Shown one piece after another: positions 18,894 to 27,592 of a stretch of DNA of 64,000 nucleotides. Numbering within the stretch: position 1 is the first letter of the stretch; each line of letters opens with the position of its first letter. The notes beneath the pieces were generated by a model. The model had not been told where the DNA came from and did no database searches. It saw only the letters and a list, made by a program, of their open reading frames with translations. Source of the stretch: Heyndrickxia coagulans 36D1 (GTDB lineage: Bacteria; Bacillota; Bacilli; Bacillales; Bacillaceae_C); contig NC_016023.1 in NCBI RefSeq assembly GCF_000169195.2, positions 3,162,001-3,226,000 on the forward strand. Direction: 5' to 3'. The position numbers were made by a program, and so were the translations under genes.

Positions 18894-18919
18894 ACTCTTG
18901 TCCCTCCCTTCATAAGTTA
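18894..18919 (+). promoter_or_regulatory. Putative sporulation promoter of ypjB
   Basis: CATAAGTTA (18911-18919) matches the sigma-K-type -10 CATAnnnTA and is compatible with sigma-E. An AC dinucleotide 15 bases upstream could be the minimal -35. The same -10 form precedes cotD in this window. Confidence 0.4.
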
Positions 18920-18943
18920 GTAACAGTATGAGGGGGGACAAGG

Positions 18944-19735
18944 ATGAGGAGAAAAGTAGTGATCCTTCTTTGTGTGTTCATGTTAAGTTTTGCCGGAAAA
19001 AGTTTTGCAAAAGGTTCGGATGATGCTTTGGCACATTTAAATGACCTAAGCGACGAGGCATTGCAGCTGGCGAAAAACGGGCAATATGCAGAAGCAAAAA
19101 ATGTGCTGAATGAATTTTCGAAAACATTTTCCAGGCAATCGTTTAAAAATAAACGTTTAACGATGGATGAATTGAGAGTTTTGACCGTCACCCATGATGA
19201 AGCGGTAAAGGCGTTGACGAAAGTAAGCGCAGAGCCTGAGGAGAAAGTGGATGCCTGCACGTCATTCCGGCTCGTGGTGGATGCGATCCAATCGAAGTAT
19301 CAGCCGCTCTGGACGCAGATGGAAGGGCCGGTGATGTCTTCATTTACAGAGGTGCAAAAAGCAGCCGCAACAGGGAAGCGCGAAACGTACAACGAAAAAT
19401 TAAACCTGTTCCTCAAACAATATGCAGTGATCGAGCCGAGTTTAAGAGTGGATCTGCCGGTTGAAAAAATACAGCGGCTCGATTCGAAAATCGCTTATAT
19501 TGACCGTTATCGGGACAAGGTGGCAGGCAGCGGGTCCGGAAAAAAGGAGCTGGAGGCGCTCCGGACAGATTTAAAGCAGCTGTTTGAAGCCATGAAGGAA
19601 GATGAAGCCGACCCCTCCCTCTGGTGGATTATGATTTCCACCGGCAGCATCATCATTCTTACTTTATCGTATGTCGGATGGAGAAAATACAAAGGGCAAA
19701 AAGAAGAGCGTCACGAGACCGATCATATGGATTGA
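18944..19735 (+). CDS. ypjB: Sporulation membrane protein YpjB
   Basis: The 263-residue protein starts with a signal peptide (KVVILLCVFMLSFAGKSFA, about residues 4-22), continues with a helical extracytoplasmic domain and ends with one membrane span (IMISTGSIIILTLSYVGW) plus a charged tail. This layout matches YpjB, a sporulation-expressed protein whose molecular role is not established. Its upstream sequence contains a mother-cell-type promoter. Confidence 0.85.
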   Translation: MRRKVVILLCVFMLSFAGKSFAKGSDDALAHLNDLSDEALQLAKNGQYAEAKNVLNEFSKTFSRQSFKNKRLTMDELRVLTVTHDEAVKALTKVSAEPEEKVDACTSFRLVVDAIQSKYQPLWTQMEGPVMSSFTEVQKAAATGKRETYNEKLNLFLKQYAVIEPSLRVDLPVEKIQRLDSKIAYIDRYRDKVAGSGSGKKELEALRTDLKQLFEAMKEDEADPSLWWIMISTGSIIILTLSYVGWRKYKGQKEERHETDHMD

Positions 19736-19760
19736 CCTTTTGACCTTATTCGGATACAAT
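19732..19760 (+). promoter_or_regulatory. SigA promoter of the YugP-like gene
   Basis: TTGACC (19732-19737) and TACAAT (19755-19760) have 17-base spacing. The -35 overlaps the end of ypjB, so the downstream gene is independently transcribed. Confidence 0.75.
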
Positions 19761-19798
19761 AAAAGTAAGATTACCATGGAGGGTATGGAGGGTGGCAA

Positions 19799-20485
19799 AT
19801 GTCGTTTTTGATTTACTATCTCATTTTGGCGATCATTCCGATCTGGGCCCAGCTGAAGGTAAAAAACACATACAGTAAGTATGAAAAGGTCGCAAATGCA
19901 TCCGGCATGACAGGCGCCGAGGTGGCAAGGATGATCTTGGACGAAAATGGCTTATACCATGTGAAAGTGCTAGAACATAGCGGCTTTCTTAGCGACCATT
20001 ACAATCCGATTAACAGAACGGTCAATTTGTCGACTGCCAACTACCACGGGCGTTCGATTGCGGGGGCTGCTGTTGCGGCGCACGAATGCGGACACGCCAT
20101 TCAGGATAAAGTCAATTACGGGCCGCTCCGTTTCCGTCACCGCCTCGTGCCTGTGGCGAATATCGGCAGCAATGCCTCTTGGATTTTTATTTTGATCGGG
20201 ATGTTCACGCATGCGACAGGCATGTTCCTGCTCGGGATTATTCTCATGGGGCTTGCCGTGTTGTTTCAGCTTGTGACATTGCCGGTTGAATTCAATGCAT
20301 CGTCCCGTGCGCTTGCACAAGTCACATCGCTCGGCATTGTCCGCGGCGGGGAAGAAAGGGAAGCGCGCAAAGTGTTATCGGCTGCCGCGCTCACATATGT
20401 GGCTGCCGCGGCTGTTGCGGTCATTGAACTGCTGCGTTTAATCCTTATCTTTACCAACTTAAACGGCAATAACAACAATAATTAA
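19799..20485 (+). CDS. yugP: YugP-family membrane zinc metallopeptidase
   Basis: The 228-residue protein has an N-terminal membrane segment, a zinc-peptidase motif HECGH at residues 95-99 and two or three further membrane helices. RSIAGAAVAAHECGHAIQ and LPVEFNASSRAL, with a possible third zinc ligand glutamate, are typical of the family. Its substrate is unknown. In B. subtilis yugP lies elsewhere, so its place between ypjB and ypjC is a local difference. A GGAGGGTGG site precedes the ATG. Confidence 0.85.
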   Translation: MSFLIYYLILAIIPIWAQLKVKNTYSKYEKVANASGMTGAEVARMILDENGLYHVKVLEHSGFLSDHYNPINRTVNLSTANYHGRSIAGAAVAAHECGHAIQDKVNYGPLRFRHRLVPVANIGSNASWIFILIGMFTHATGMFLLGIILMGLAVLFQLVTLPVEFNASSRALAQVTSLGIVRGGEEREARKVLSAAALTYVAAAAVAVIELLRLILIFTNLNGNNNNN

Positions 20486-20490
20486 CAGTA

Positions 20491-20537
20491 CGAAAAGCTT
20501 TCCGGGGATGAATCGGCAACCCGGAAAGCTTTTTTTG
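20491..20537 (+). terminator. Intrinsic terminator of the YugP-like gene
   Basis: AAAAGCTTTCCGGG pairs with CCCGGAAAGCTTTT, followed by further T residues. Confidence 0.93.
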
Positions 20538-20539
20538 TC

Positions 20540-20568
20540 TTGCTGCATGTTCTAGTTTGCATTATAAT
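20540..20568 (+). promoter_or_regulatory. SigA promoter of queT
   Basis: TTGCTG (20540-20545) and a perfect TATAAT (20563-20568) are 17 bases apart. Transcription would start just before the preQ1 aptamer. Confidence 0.75.
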
Positions 20569-20592
20569 GAAGAGGTTTGGTTGTTTCCAACC

Positions 20593-20627
20593 CGTGGTTC
20601 GAAACCATCCCACGTAAAAAAACTAAG
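20593..20627 (+). promoter_or_regulatory. PreQ1-I riboswitch
   Basis: CGTGG (20593-20597) pairs with CCACG (20610-20614) around the loop TTCGAAACCATC. The tail TAAAAAAACTAAGG matches the preQ1-I signature AAAAAACUAA that docks into the minor groove and forms the H-type pseudoknot. The 3' end of the tail runs into the queT ribosome-binding site AAGGAG (20625-20630), so ligand binding should hide the site and block translation. No terminator lies between aptamer and gene. Confidence 0.9.
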
Positions 20628-20638
20628 GAGAGATGCAT

Positions 20639-21121
20639 ATGAAACTGAAAACACTCGTCGTCAACGGGATTGTCGCGGCGCTGTATATTGCGGTGACATT
20701 TTTTATTCAGCCGCTTGCGTTTATGAACGTCCAGTTCCGTGTTTCTGAAATTTTTAACCATCTCGTTGTGTTTAACAAGAAGTATATGATTGGCATTGTA
20801 TTAGGCGTTTTTCTCTCAAACTTGTTTTTCTCGCCGATCAAGTATGATATGTTCATCGGCACGGGTCAGTCCGTCCTTGCGCTTGCGATTACCATTTTAT
20901 CCGCACGGTTTATAAAGGGTGTCTGGGGGCAGATGATCCTTAATTCCATTGCTTTTACGGCCTCCATGTTTATTATCGCATGGGAAATGCAATGGTTTAA
21001 CGGCGTGCCTTTCTTTTTCGGCTGGCTGACGGCAGGGATCGGTGAACTTGCTGTGATGCTGATTGGTATGCCGGTCATCTACCTGATCAACAAACGCCTG
21101 CATTTTGAAAAACAGATTTAA
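20639..21121 (+). CDS. queT: QueT-family queuosine precursor transporter
   Basis: The 160-residue membrane protein has five or six hydrophobic helices and the QueT-type N-terminus (VNGIVAALYIAVTFF, FRVSEIFNHL). QueT proteins are S-components thought to import queuosine precursors, probably with the shared ECF module. The preQ1 riboswitch in its leader strongly supports this. The start is ATG 20639, eight bases after AAGGAG; the ATG at 20633 is too close. Confidence 0.92.
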   Translation: MKLKTLVVNGIVAALYIAVTFFIQPLAFMNVQFRVSEIFNHLVVFNKKYMIGIVLGVFLSNLFFSPIKYDMFIGTGQSVLALAITILSARFIKGVWGQMILNSIAFTASMFIIAWEMQWFNGVPFFFGWLTAGIGELAVMLIGMPVIYLINKRLHFEKQI

Positions 21122-21149
21122 AAAAGAGCTGCCGCGGCAGCTCTTTTTT
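21121..21149. terminator. Bidirectional terminator between queT and ypjC
   Basis: AAAAAGAGCTGCC and GGCAGCTCTTTTT form a near-perfect palindrome. It lies between the converging ends of queT (plus) and ypjC (minus) and can serve both. Confidence 0.9.
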
Positions 21150-22011
21150 AATCTTCAATCGGCTGTTTGTTCTCATCGAGTGTAAAGCCTTCCCCGAGCA
21201 CATCATGGACCTCCATCATCGACACAAAGGCATGGGGGTCAACGGAATGGATAATGCCTTTTAAACGGGACACCTCATGTTTTCCGACGACACAGTACAG
21301 CACATCCCGGTCCTGTTTCGTGAACATACCGTGCCCGCGAAAAACCGTAACGCCGCGGTCCATCTGCTTCATAATTTTCTCGGCAATTTCATCATGCTTG
21401 TCCGAAATGATAAAAGCGCCTCTTGCCGTATAGGCCCCTTCCTGCAGAAAATCGACAACACGCGAGCCGACAAAAACGGCAACGAGCGTGTACATCGCTT
21501 CACGGTAATGCAGATAGGTGATAAGCGACAGCGTAATCACGCATGCGTCGAACATGAACATGGTCCTGCCCATCGCCACGCCTTTATATTTAAACACGAG
21601 CCTGGCAATGATATCGACGCCTCCAGATGTCCCCCCGTAGCGGAAGATAATGCCGAGACCGACGCCGATAAATACCCCGGCAAACAGCGCCGCAAGAAAC
21701 ATATCATCGCGAAGCGGAATATGGAAATGTTTCTTCTCAAAAATCCATAAAAAAAGAGAGGAGCCGACCGTCCCGACCAGTGTATAGTAAAACGATTTTT
21801 TTCCAAGTAGCTTCCATCCCACAAAAAATACGGGAATATTCAAAATCAGATTGGAGTAAGAGGGGTTGATATGAAATAAATAGTAAAGCAGCAGCGTAAT
21901 TCCGGTAAAACCGCCTTCCGCCAGATGGTTCTGAATATTAAAATGGACAATGCCAAAGGCAAAGATGCAAGAGCCGAGCAGGATAAAAAAGATGTTTTTC
22001 ATTTTCAGCAT
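21148..22011 (-). CDS. ypjC: YitT-family membrane protein YpjC
   Basis: The 287-residue protein has five or six membrane helices (FFILLGSCIFAFGIVHFNI, GVFIGVGLGIIFRYGGTSGG) and a C-terminal DUF2179 domain (GVTVFRGHGMFTKQDRDVLY). The family is widespread in Firmicutes and its transport role, if any, is unproven. The start is ATG at 22011 behind AAGGAGGAT; an in-frame extension to 22080 would cross its own promoter. Confidence 0.88.
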   Translation of the reverse strand: MLKMKNIFFILLGSCIFAFGIVHFNIQNHLAEGGFTGITLLLYYLFHINPSYSNLILNIPVFFVGWKLLGKKSFYYTLVGTVGSSLFLWIFEKKHFHIPLRDDMFLAALFAGVFIGVGLGIIFRYGGTSGGVDIIARLVFKYKGVAMGRTMFMFDACVITLSLITYLHYREAMYTLVAVFVGSRVVDFLQEGAYTARGAFIISDKHDEIAEKIMKQMDRGVTVFRGHGMFTKQDRDVLYCVVGKHEVSRLKGIIHSVDPHAFVSMMEVHDVLGEGFTLDENKQPIED

Positions 22012-22051
22012 AATCCGTATCCTCCTTCCCCGGTATATATCCGGCGTTCCC

Positions 22052-22080
22052 ATTATAGCGAAAGCGGTACAAAAGGGCAA
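22052..22080 (-). promoter_or_regulatory. SigA promoter of ypjC
   Basis: Read on the minus strand, TTGCCC (22080-22075) and TATAAT (22057-22052) are 17 bases apart, about 40 bases before the ypjC start. Confidence 0.75.
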
Positions 22081-22109
22081 TCAGGCAGAGAGAAAAGCAA
22101 ATATATGAT

Positions 22110-22138
22110 TTGTAAAATCTGCCGTTTTTGGCTAACAT
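22110..22138 (+). promoter_or_regulatory. Probable promoter of the ypjD-birA operon
   Basis: TTGTAA (22110-22115) and TAACAT (22133-22138) have 17-base spacing, 31 bases before ypjD. Confidence 0.5.
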
Positions 22139-22168
22139 GGAAGAGGATTACAGGATTGGGGGATGAAA

Positions 22169-22507
22169 ATGGCAGAAAACAAATCGATCCGGCAAATGCA
22201 AAAAGAAGTCGATGATTATATCAGCCAGTTTGAAGAAGGGTACTTCAGTCCGCTTGCGCTTACAGCAAGGCTGACGGAAGAACTTGGGGAGCTGGCGCGC
22301 GAAATCAATCATTATTACGGGGAAAAACCGAAAAAACCGGATGAGAAGCCGAAAACCGTAGCAGAAGAGCTCGGCGATTTGCTGTTTGTCGTCATTTGCA
22401 TGGCAAATGCTTTACATATTGATTTACAGGAAGCCCATACAATGGTTTTGCAGAAATTTAACACGCGTGATAAAGACAGATGGACGCGAAAAGAGCAGGA
22501 GGAGTAA
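22169..22507 (+). CDS. ypjD: MazG-like nucleotide pyrophosphohydrolase YpjD
   Basis: The 112-residue protein is a single MazG-type all-alpha fold. The magnesium-binding motif is split as RLTEELGELAREI and EELGDLLFVVICMAN (ExxE followed by ExxD). Such enzymes hydrolyse nucleoside triphosphates to monophosphates; the natural substrate of YpjD is not settled. The start is ATG 22169, six bases after TTGGGGG. It opens the ypjD-dapB-bshB1-bshA-cca-birA unit. Confidence 0.9.
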   Translation: MAENKSIRQMQKEVDDYISQFEEGYFSPLALTARLTEELGELAREINHYYGEKPKKPDEKPKTVAEELGDLLFVVICMANALHIDLQEAHTMVLQKFNTRDKDRWTRKEQEE

Positions 22508-22513
22508 TGAAAC

Positions 22514-23314
22514 ATGGATGATATTCGGATTATTGTTGCCGGGGCCCGCGGGAAAATGGGGAGCGAGGCGGTCCGGCTGATCGAGCGGACGGAACATTTT
22601 AAACTCGTTGGCGTAGTGGACAGGACTTTTGATGGCAAACTGTTCAATGATGTATCCGATTATAACGGCGAACCGGTCCGGGTGTATACCGACCCGGAAG
22701 CATGCCTTGAAAATTGCCCGGCGGATGTATGGATTGATTTGACGGTGCCGAAAGCAGGGTTCCTCCATGCGAAAACGGCCCTTGCACATGGTGTCCGCCC
22801 GGTTGTCGGGACGACCGGGTTTACCGATGCGGAACTGGAAGAACTAAAGGCCGTTTCCGCACAAAAAGGAATCGGCTGTATCATTGCACCAAATTTTGCA
22901 ATCGGGGCAGTGCTGATGATGAAATTTGCGCAAATGGCGGCGAAATATTTCCCGGATGTGGAAATCATCGAGCTACACCATGACCGGAAAAAAGATGCCC
23001 CGTCCGGCACGAGCGTAAAAACGGCGCAAATGATCTCGGAAGCAAGAAGAAAAAAAACACAGGGGCATCCGGATGAAAAAGAAACATTACAAGGTGCAAG
23101 AGGCGCGGATTTTGAAGGCATGCATATCCACAGCGTCCGCCTGCCCGGCCTTGTCGCCCACCAGGAAGTGCTGTTCGGCGGGGACGGCCAGCTGCTTACG
23201 ATCCGCCATGACTCGATGGATCGCGCCTCTTTCATGTCAGGGGTGAAAGTAGCCGTTGAAACGGTGATGAACCTCAATACATTTGTTTATGGGCTCGAAA
23301 ATATTTTGGATTAA
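22514..23314 (+). CDS. dapB: 4-hydroxy-tetrahydrodipicolinate reductase
   Basis: The 266-residue enzyme reduces the dihydrodipicolinate intermediate with NAD(P)H for lysine, peptidoglycan diaminopimelate and spore dipicolinate. The cofactor-binding motif GARGKMG lies near residue 10 and the catalytic segment [14 protein letters not shown] near residue 155. Six bases separate it from ypjD. In B. subtilis mgsA follows dapB; here bshB1 follows directly. Confidence 0.96.
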   Translation: MDDIRIIVAGARGKMGSEAVRLIERTEHFKLVGVVDRTFDGKLFNDVSDYNGEPVRVYTDPEACLENCPADVWIDLTVPKAGFLHAKTALAHGVRPVVGTTGFTDAELEELKAVSAQKGIGCIIAPNFAIGAVLMMKFAQMAAKYFPDVEIIELHHDRKKDAPSGTSVKTAQMISEARRKKTQGHPDEKETLQGARGADFEGMHIHSVRLPGLVAHQEVLFGGDGQLLTIRHDSMDRASFMSGVKVAVETVMNLNTFVYGLENILD

Positions 23315-23332
23315 CCGGAAGGAGGAAAGGAA

Positions 23333-24040
23333 ATGGCCGGCAAGGTGGATATTCTCGCTTTCGGGGCCCATGCCGACGATGTCGAAATCGGCATGGCGGC
23401 ATCTATTGCCAAATGGGCATCAATGGGGAAAAAAATTGCGATATGCGATTTGACAGAAGCGGAGCTGTCTTCGAACGGGACGGTTGAAAACCGCAAAAAA
23501 GAGGCGCAAAAATCGGCAGCCTGCCTCGGGGTTAGAGAAAGAGTAACGCTGAAATTGCCGGACCGCGGCCTTTTTATGCAAGCGGACGCTATCCGCGCCG
23601 TTACCGGTGTCATCCGGAAGTTTCAGCCGGATGTCGTGTTTGCGCCTTTTCATGAAGACCGCCATCCCGATCACGGTAACTGCGGCAGGCTTACAGAGGA
23701 AGCCTTTTTTTCGGCCGGCATCGGGAAATACCGTTCTGAACCGGATCTTCCTTCCCATAAACCGAAACATCTTTATTTTTATATGGTAAACGGTTTTCAT
23801 CCGCCCGATTTTGTCGTCGATGTCACCAATTTTATGGACAAAAAACTTGAGAGCCTCCATGCCTATGAAAGCCAGTTTTCGATACGGGAAAGAAGTGTCC
23901 ATACACCGCTTACGGATGGCTATATTGAAGCGGTCACCGCGCGTGAGAGGATGTTCGGGAAAGAGCTCGGGGTGAAATATGCAGAAGGGTTTTTAAGCAA
24001 AAAACCGGTTCTTGTGAATTTGGATGTGCTCGACTTATGA
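23333..24040 (+). CDS. bshB1: Bacillithiol biosynthesis deacetylase BshB1
   Basis: The 235-residue LmbE-type zinc enzyme removes acetate from GlcNAc-malate in the second step of bacillithiol synthesis. The zinc motifs AHADDVEIG (His13, Asp15, Asp16) and HPDH (residues 111-114) are intact. Its stop overlaps the bshA start by four bases (ATGA), so the two bacillithiol enzymes are translationally coupled. Confidence 0.95.
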   Translation: MAGKVDILAFGAHADDVEIGMAASIAKWASMGKKIAICDLTEAELSSNGTVENRKKEAQKSAACLGVRERVTLKLPDRGLFMQADAIRAVTGVIRKFQPDVVFAPFHEDRHPDHGNCGRLTEEAFFSAGIGKYRSEPDLPSHKPKHLYFYMVNGFHPPDFVVDVTNFMDKKLESLHAYESQFSIRERSVHTPLTDGYIEAVTARERMFGKELGVKYAEGFLSKKPVLVNLDVLDL

Positions 24041-25221
24041 AAAAGTTAAAAATCGGGATTACGTGCTATCCGACCGTAGGCGGATCCGGCGTCATTGCAA
24101 CGGAACTCGGCCAGCTGCTTGCCGAAAACGGCCACGAGATCCATTTTATTACCTCGAGTGTCCCGTTTCGGCTCAATAAAATGTACCCGAATATTTATAC
24201 CCATCAGGTGGAAGTGAACCAGTACGCCGTCTTTCAATATCCGCCTTATGATATTGCGCTTGCCTCTAAGATCGCAGAAGTGGCGGAAAGGGAAAAGCTG
24301 GATGTGCTCCATGTCCATTATGCAATTCCACACGCCATCTGCGCCATTCTCGGCAAAATGATGGCCGGCACCCGGATGAAAATCGTGACCACCCTGCATG
24401 GCACGGACATCACTGTGCTCGGGTATGACCCGTCGCTTGTTTCCGCCATCCGGTTCGGGATTGAACAGTCGGATGCAGTAACGGCCGTTTCTGAAGCGCT
24501 CGTCCGGCAAACGTACGATTTGATCCGGCCGCAGAAAAACATTTCGACGGTTTATAATTTTGTCGATGAACGCGTATACCGGAAAAGGGAGGCAGGCCAT
24601 TTAAAACAGGATTACGGCATTTCGGAAAAGGAAAAAGTGCTGATTCACGTTTCCAATTTCCGGGCGGTAAAGCGCGTGCCCGATGTCGTCAAGGCTTTTG
24701 CGAAAGTGCGGGCACAAATGCCGGCGAAACTGCTTCTTGTCGGCGACGGGCCGGAAATGACCGTCGTCTCCCGGCTCGTTGCCCAATTCGGTATAGAAAA
24801 AGATGTCTTGTTTTTAGGAAAGCAGGACCGGCTCGAGGAGCTGTACGCAATCAGCGACCTGATGCTGCTTTTATCGGAAAAGGAAAGTTTCGGCCTTGTT
24901 GCGCTTGAAGCGATGGCGTGCGGTGTCCCGTGCATTGGCACCCGGGTTGGCGGCATTCCGGAAGTCATCACAGACGGGGTGAACGGCTATTTGTGCGCGT
25001 TGGGTGATGTGAGCGACGTTGCCCGAAAAGCCGTCCGGCTGCTTGAGGATCCAGGCCTTTATGCTGCATTTTCGAAAGCGTGCGAAAAGACGGTAAAAGA
25101 GAAATTTTATTCCCGCAACATTTTGAAACAATACGAACAAATATATGAACAAACGGTAAATGAGGTTGATGGACATGCTCCCGCCATTTCAGACGGCGCT
25201 TCCCATTATCCGGACGCTTGA
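24037..25221 (+). CDS. bshA: N-acetyl-alpha-D-glucosaminyl L-malate synthase BshA
   Basis: The 394-residue GT4-family glycosyltransferase joins UDP-GlcNAc to L-malate, the first committed step to bacillithiol. [14 protein letters not shown] at the N-terminus, [22 protein letters not shown] and the C-terminal [16 protein letters not shown] nucleotide-sugar motif are present. The last 47 bases overlap the start of cca in another frame. Length exceeds the B. subtilis protein by about 17 residues, all in the C-terminal tail created by that overlap. Confidence 0.95.
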   Translation: MKKLKIGITCYPTVGGSGVIATELGQLLAENGHEIHFITSSVPFRLNKMYPNIYTHQVEVNQYAVFQYPPYDIALASKIAEVAEREKLDVLHVHYAIPHAICAILGKMMAGTRMKIVTTLHGTDITVLGYDPSLVSAIRFGIEQSDAVTAVSEALVRQTYDLIRPQKNISTVYNFVDERVYRKREAGHLKQDYGISEKEKVLIHVSNFRAVKRVPDVVKAFAKVRAQMPAKLLLVGDGPEMTVVSRLVAQFGIEKDVLFLGKQDRLEELYAISDLMLLLSEKESFGLVALEAMACGVPCIGTRVGGIPEVITDGVNGYLCALGDVSDVARKAVRLLEDPGLYAAFSKACEKTVKEKFYSRNILKQYEQIYEQTVNEVDGHAPAISDGASHYPDA

Positions 25222-26377
25222 AGACGCAGGGTTCCAAGCTTTTTTTGTCGGGGGCTCGATCCGCGATAGCCTGCTCGGGCGGCCGGTGCACGATGTCGAT
25301 ATTGCCACCTCGGCAAAACCGGAAGAGGTAAAGGCGCTTTTTAAACATACTGTTGACATCGGCATTGAACATGGAACAGTGCTTGTATTATATAAAGGAA
25401 ACCAGTACGAGATCACGACGTTCCGGACCGAGTCGGCCTATAAAGATTACCGGCGCCCGGAATCGGTTGAATATGTGGACTCATTGCTTGAAGATTTAAA
25501 ACGGCGCGACTTCACGATGAATGCGATGGCGATGGATAAAAACGGGAAACTGATTGATCCGTTTAGAGGCAGTGAAGCCATCCGGATGAAGCGGATTGAA
25601 ACGGTCGGATCCCCTGAAGAAAGATTCCGGGAAGACGCGCTCCGGATGATGCGGGCCGCCCGGTTTACAAGTCAGCTCGGTTTTGGTATTGAACCCGGGA
25701 CGAAGCAGGCCATCAAGCGCCATGCACCGCTTATCCGACATATTGCTGTTGAGCGGATAACCCAGGAATTCATCAAATTGCTGGAAGGAGAGCATCCGTA
25801 TGAAGCACTTCAACTGCTTCAGGAAACCGGGCTGCTCGGGTTTCTCCCCGGTCTTTGCGGCAGGGAAGCGCAACTTTTTTCCGCCCTGCACCCGGTGTTA
25901 AACGAATTGTCAGAACAGCAGCTTTGGGTGTACCTTGTTGCCGCCGCGAACCCGGAAGATGCCAACGCTTTTTTGCGAAAATGGAAACTGCCGAATGAAA
26001 AACGGAAAGCCATCGTGCGTACGCTCAGTTTTTTCAGGATGCGCGCCGGGCGAAAGTGGGATCCGCTTATGCTCTACGATGCCGGCGAACAAACGGCATT
26101 GGATGCTGAAGCGGTTTTCTGTGCTTTTCGCCGCGAAAACCCGGCGCCCCGCATTTCCGCTCTCCGGCAGGCTTTCCAGAAATTGCCGGTGAAAAACCGC
26201 AGCGAGCTGGCAATCGACGGGAAAAAGCTGATGGCGCTTTTTTCGAAAAAAGGCGGCCCGTGGCTGAAAGAAATGCTCCGTGAGATTGAAAAAGCGCTGA
26301 TAAACGGCGAAATCGAAAACCAATATGAGGCAATCCGGAGGTGGGTTTTGTGCAAATATCCACAAGAGAAAAAATAA
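25175..26377 (+). CDS. cca: CCA-adding tRNA nucleotidyltransferase
   Basis: The 400-residue class II nucleotidyltransferase completes or repairs the 3' CCA end of t[12 protein letters not shown] (residues 23-31) and the catalytic HDVDIAT with Asp40 and Asp42 are followed by [25 protein letters not shown] and ERITQEF. The start is taken as ATG 25175, nine bases after GAGG; in-frame ATGs at 25160 and 25169 are alternatives. It overlaps both bshA and birA. Confidence 0.95.
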   Translation: MLPPFQTALPIIRTLEDAGFQAFFVGGSIRDSLLGRPVHDVDIATSAKPEEVKALFKHTVDIGIEHGTVLVLYKGNQYEITTFRTESAYKDYRRPESVEYVDSLLEDLKRRDFTMNAMAMDKNGKLIDPFRGSEAIRMKRIETVGSPEERFREDALRMMRAARFTSQLGFGIEPGTKQAIKRHAPLIRHIAVERITQEFIKLLEGEHPYEALQLLQETGLLGFLPGLCGREAQLFSALHPVLNELSEQQLWVYLVAAANPEDANAFLRKWKLPNEKRKAIVRTLSFFRMRAGRKWDPLMLYDAGEQTALDAEAVFCAFRRENPAPRISALRQAFQKLPVKNRSELAIDGKKLMALFSKKGGPWLKEMLREIEKALINGEIENQYEAIRRWVLCKYPQEKK

Positions 26378-27327
26378 TAGAATTGCTGACGGAAGCTGGG
26401 GACGGCTTTGTATCGGGAGAAACGCTGGCGAAAAAGCTGAACTGCTCGCGGGCGGCGGTTTGGAAGCATATGGAAGAGCTGCGCAAAGAAGGTTTTGAAT
26501 TGGAAGCGGTTCGGAAAAAAGGCTACCGGATTAAAGGAACGGGCGACAAAGTGACGGAAAATGAAATCCGGTACGGGCTCGGGACAAAACGGCTTGCAAG
26601 AAACATTCATTACCGGGAAACGATCGATTCTACCCAGCGGCTTGCGCACCAGCTCGTACAGGAAGGCTGTCCTGATGGCACGCTTGTGATTGCAGAGCAG
26701 CAGACGGGAGGAAGGGGCAGGCTCAGGCGGTCCTGGTATTCCCCTAAATATACCGGTATCTGGATGAGTATTGTCCTGCGGCCGGATCTTCCGCCGCAAA
26801 TGGCGCCCCCGTTTACGCTCATTGCCGCCGTTGCGGTCGCACAGGCAATCGAAGAAACAGCGGGGATTGTGCCGGAGATCAAATGGCCGAATGACCTGTT
26901 AATCGGCGGAAAAAAATGCGCAGGGATCCTGACAGAGCTTGAAGCGGACACGGATCGGATCCAGGCGGTGATCACAGGGATCGGGATCAATGTAAACGAA
27001 ACCGATTTCCCGGACCCCTTAAAATCGATCGCAACATCCCTTTCCCTTGCTTCTGGTAAAAAAGTAAAACGCGCGCTGCTCATTCAGCGCATCCTTGAGA
27101 AATTGGAAAAATACGAGGAAATTTATCTCCAAAACGGTTTTGCGCCGCTTAAAATTTTATGGGAAAGCTATGCCAATGTGGCAGGGAAAAAAATCACGGC
27201 GCATACGTTAAAAGGGGATATTTCAGGGCGTGCGGTCGGCATCACGGATGACGGCGTGCTCCAGCTTGAAGGGGAAGACGGACAGATGCATGCCATTTAC
27301 TCCGCAGATATTGAAATCGAACGTTAA
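26350..27327 (+). CDS. birA: Bifunctional biotin-[acetyl-CoA-carboxylase] ligase / biotin repressor
   Basis: The 325-residue protein has an N-terminal winged helix-turn-helix (residues about 5-65; GETLAKKLNCSRAAVWKHME) and a biotin ligase domain with GGRGRLRRSW, KWPNDLLIGGKK and GIGINVN. It activates biotin to biotinyl-AMP, attaches it to carboxylases and represses biotin genes. The start is GTG 26350, seven bases after GGAGGTG; length then equals B. subtilis BirA. It overlaps cca by 28 bases. Confidence 0.95.
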   Translation: MQISTREKIIELLTEAGDGFVSGETLAKKLNCSRAAVWKHMEELRKEGFELEAVRKKGYRIKGTGDKVTENEIRYGLGTKRLARNIHYRETIDSTQRLAHQLVQEGCPDGTLVIAEQQTGGRGRLRRSWYSPKYTGIWMSIVLRPDLPPQMAPPFTLIAAVAVAQAIEETAGIVPEIKWPNDLLIGGKKCAGILTELEADTDRIQAVITGIGINVNETDFPDPLKSIATSLSLASGKKVKRALLIQRILEKLEKYEEIYLQNGFAPLKILWESYANVAGKKITAHTLKGDISGRAVGITDDGVLQLEGEDGQMHAIYSADIEIER

Positions 27328-27374
27328 AAAATTGACAAAATTTTTGGCCGGATATAGCGCAATCTGGCCATTCC

Positions 27375-27383
27375 TGCTATAAT
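27375..27383 (+). promoter_or_regulatory. Extended -10 promoter of panBCD
   Basis: TGCTATAAT is a perfect extended -10 element in the birA-panB gap. A TTGACA at 27332-27337 is too far upstream to be its partner. The transcript would have a leader of about 200 bases. Confidence 0.65.
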
Positions 27384-27390
27384 CAACTTG

Positions 27391-27535
27391 GGTAGTATCT
27401 ATTTCGGAACTATACCAATTCAGCTTTTTATACAAAATAGATTCTGCCTTGATCCTTAAACGGACGGGGACAGAGGGCCAAAATGAACAATTGAAACAAC
27501 AGGGAGCCCGTCTGTCCAGTGACGGGCTCCTTTTT
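27391..27535 (+). promoter_or_regulatory. Structured panB leader with terminator and candidate antiterminator
   Basis: GGAGCCCGTC (27503-27512) and GACGGGCTCC (27521-27530) followed by TTTTT form a strong intrinsic terminator before panB. Upstream, GGACAGAGGGC (27468-27478) can pair with GCCCGTCTGTCC (27506-27517), 11 pairs with one bulged G, which would destroy the terminator. Further upstream ATCTATTT (27397-27404) can pair with AAATAGAT (27435-27442), and GGTAGT (27391-27396) with the interrupted ACTATACC (27409-27416). This is the layout of a transcription-attenuating switch. The pan RNA motif is known before panB in some Firmicutes; membership was not tested. Confidence 0.65.
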
Positions 27536-27592
27536 CCAATTGTTTGTTTCCTCTGCACCGGTCAATCCATGACAGGTGAGGAGTGTTGGAAA

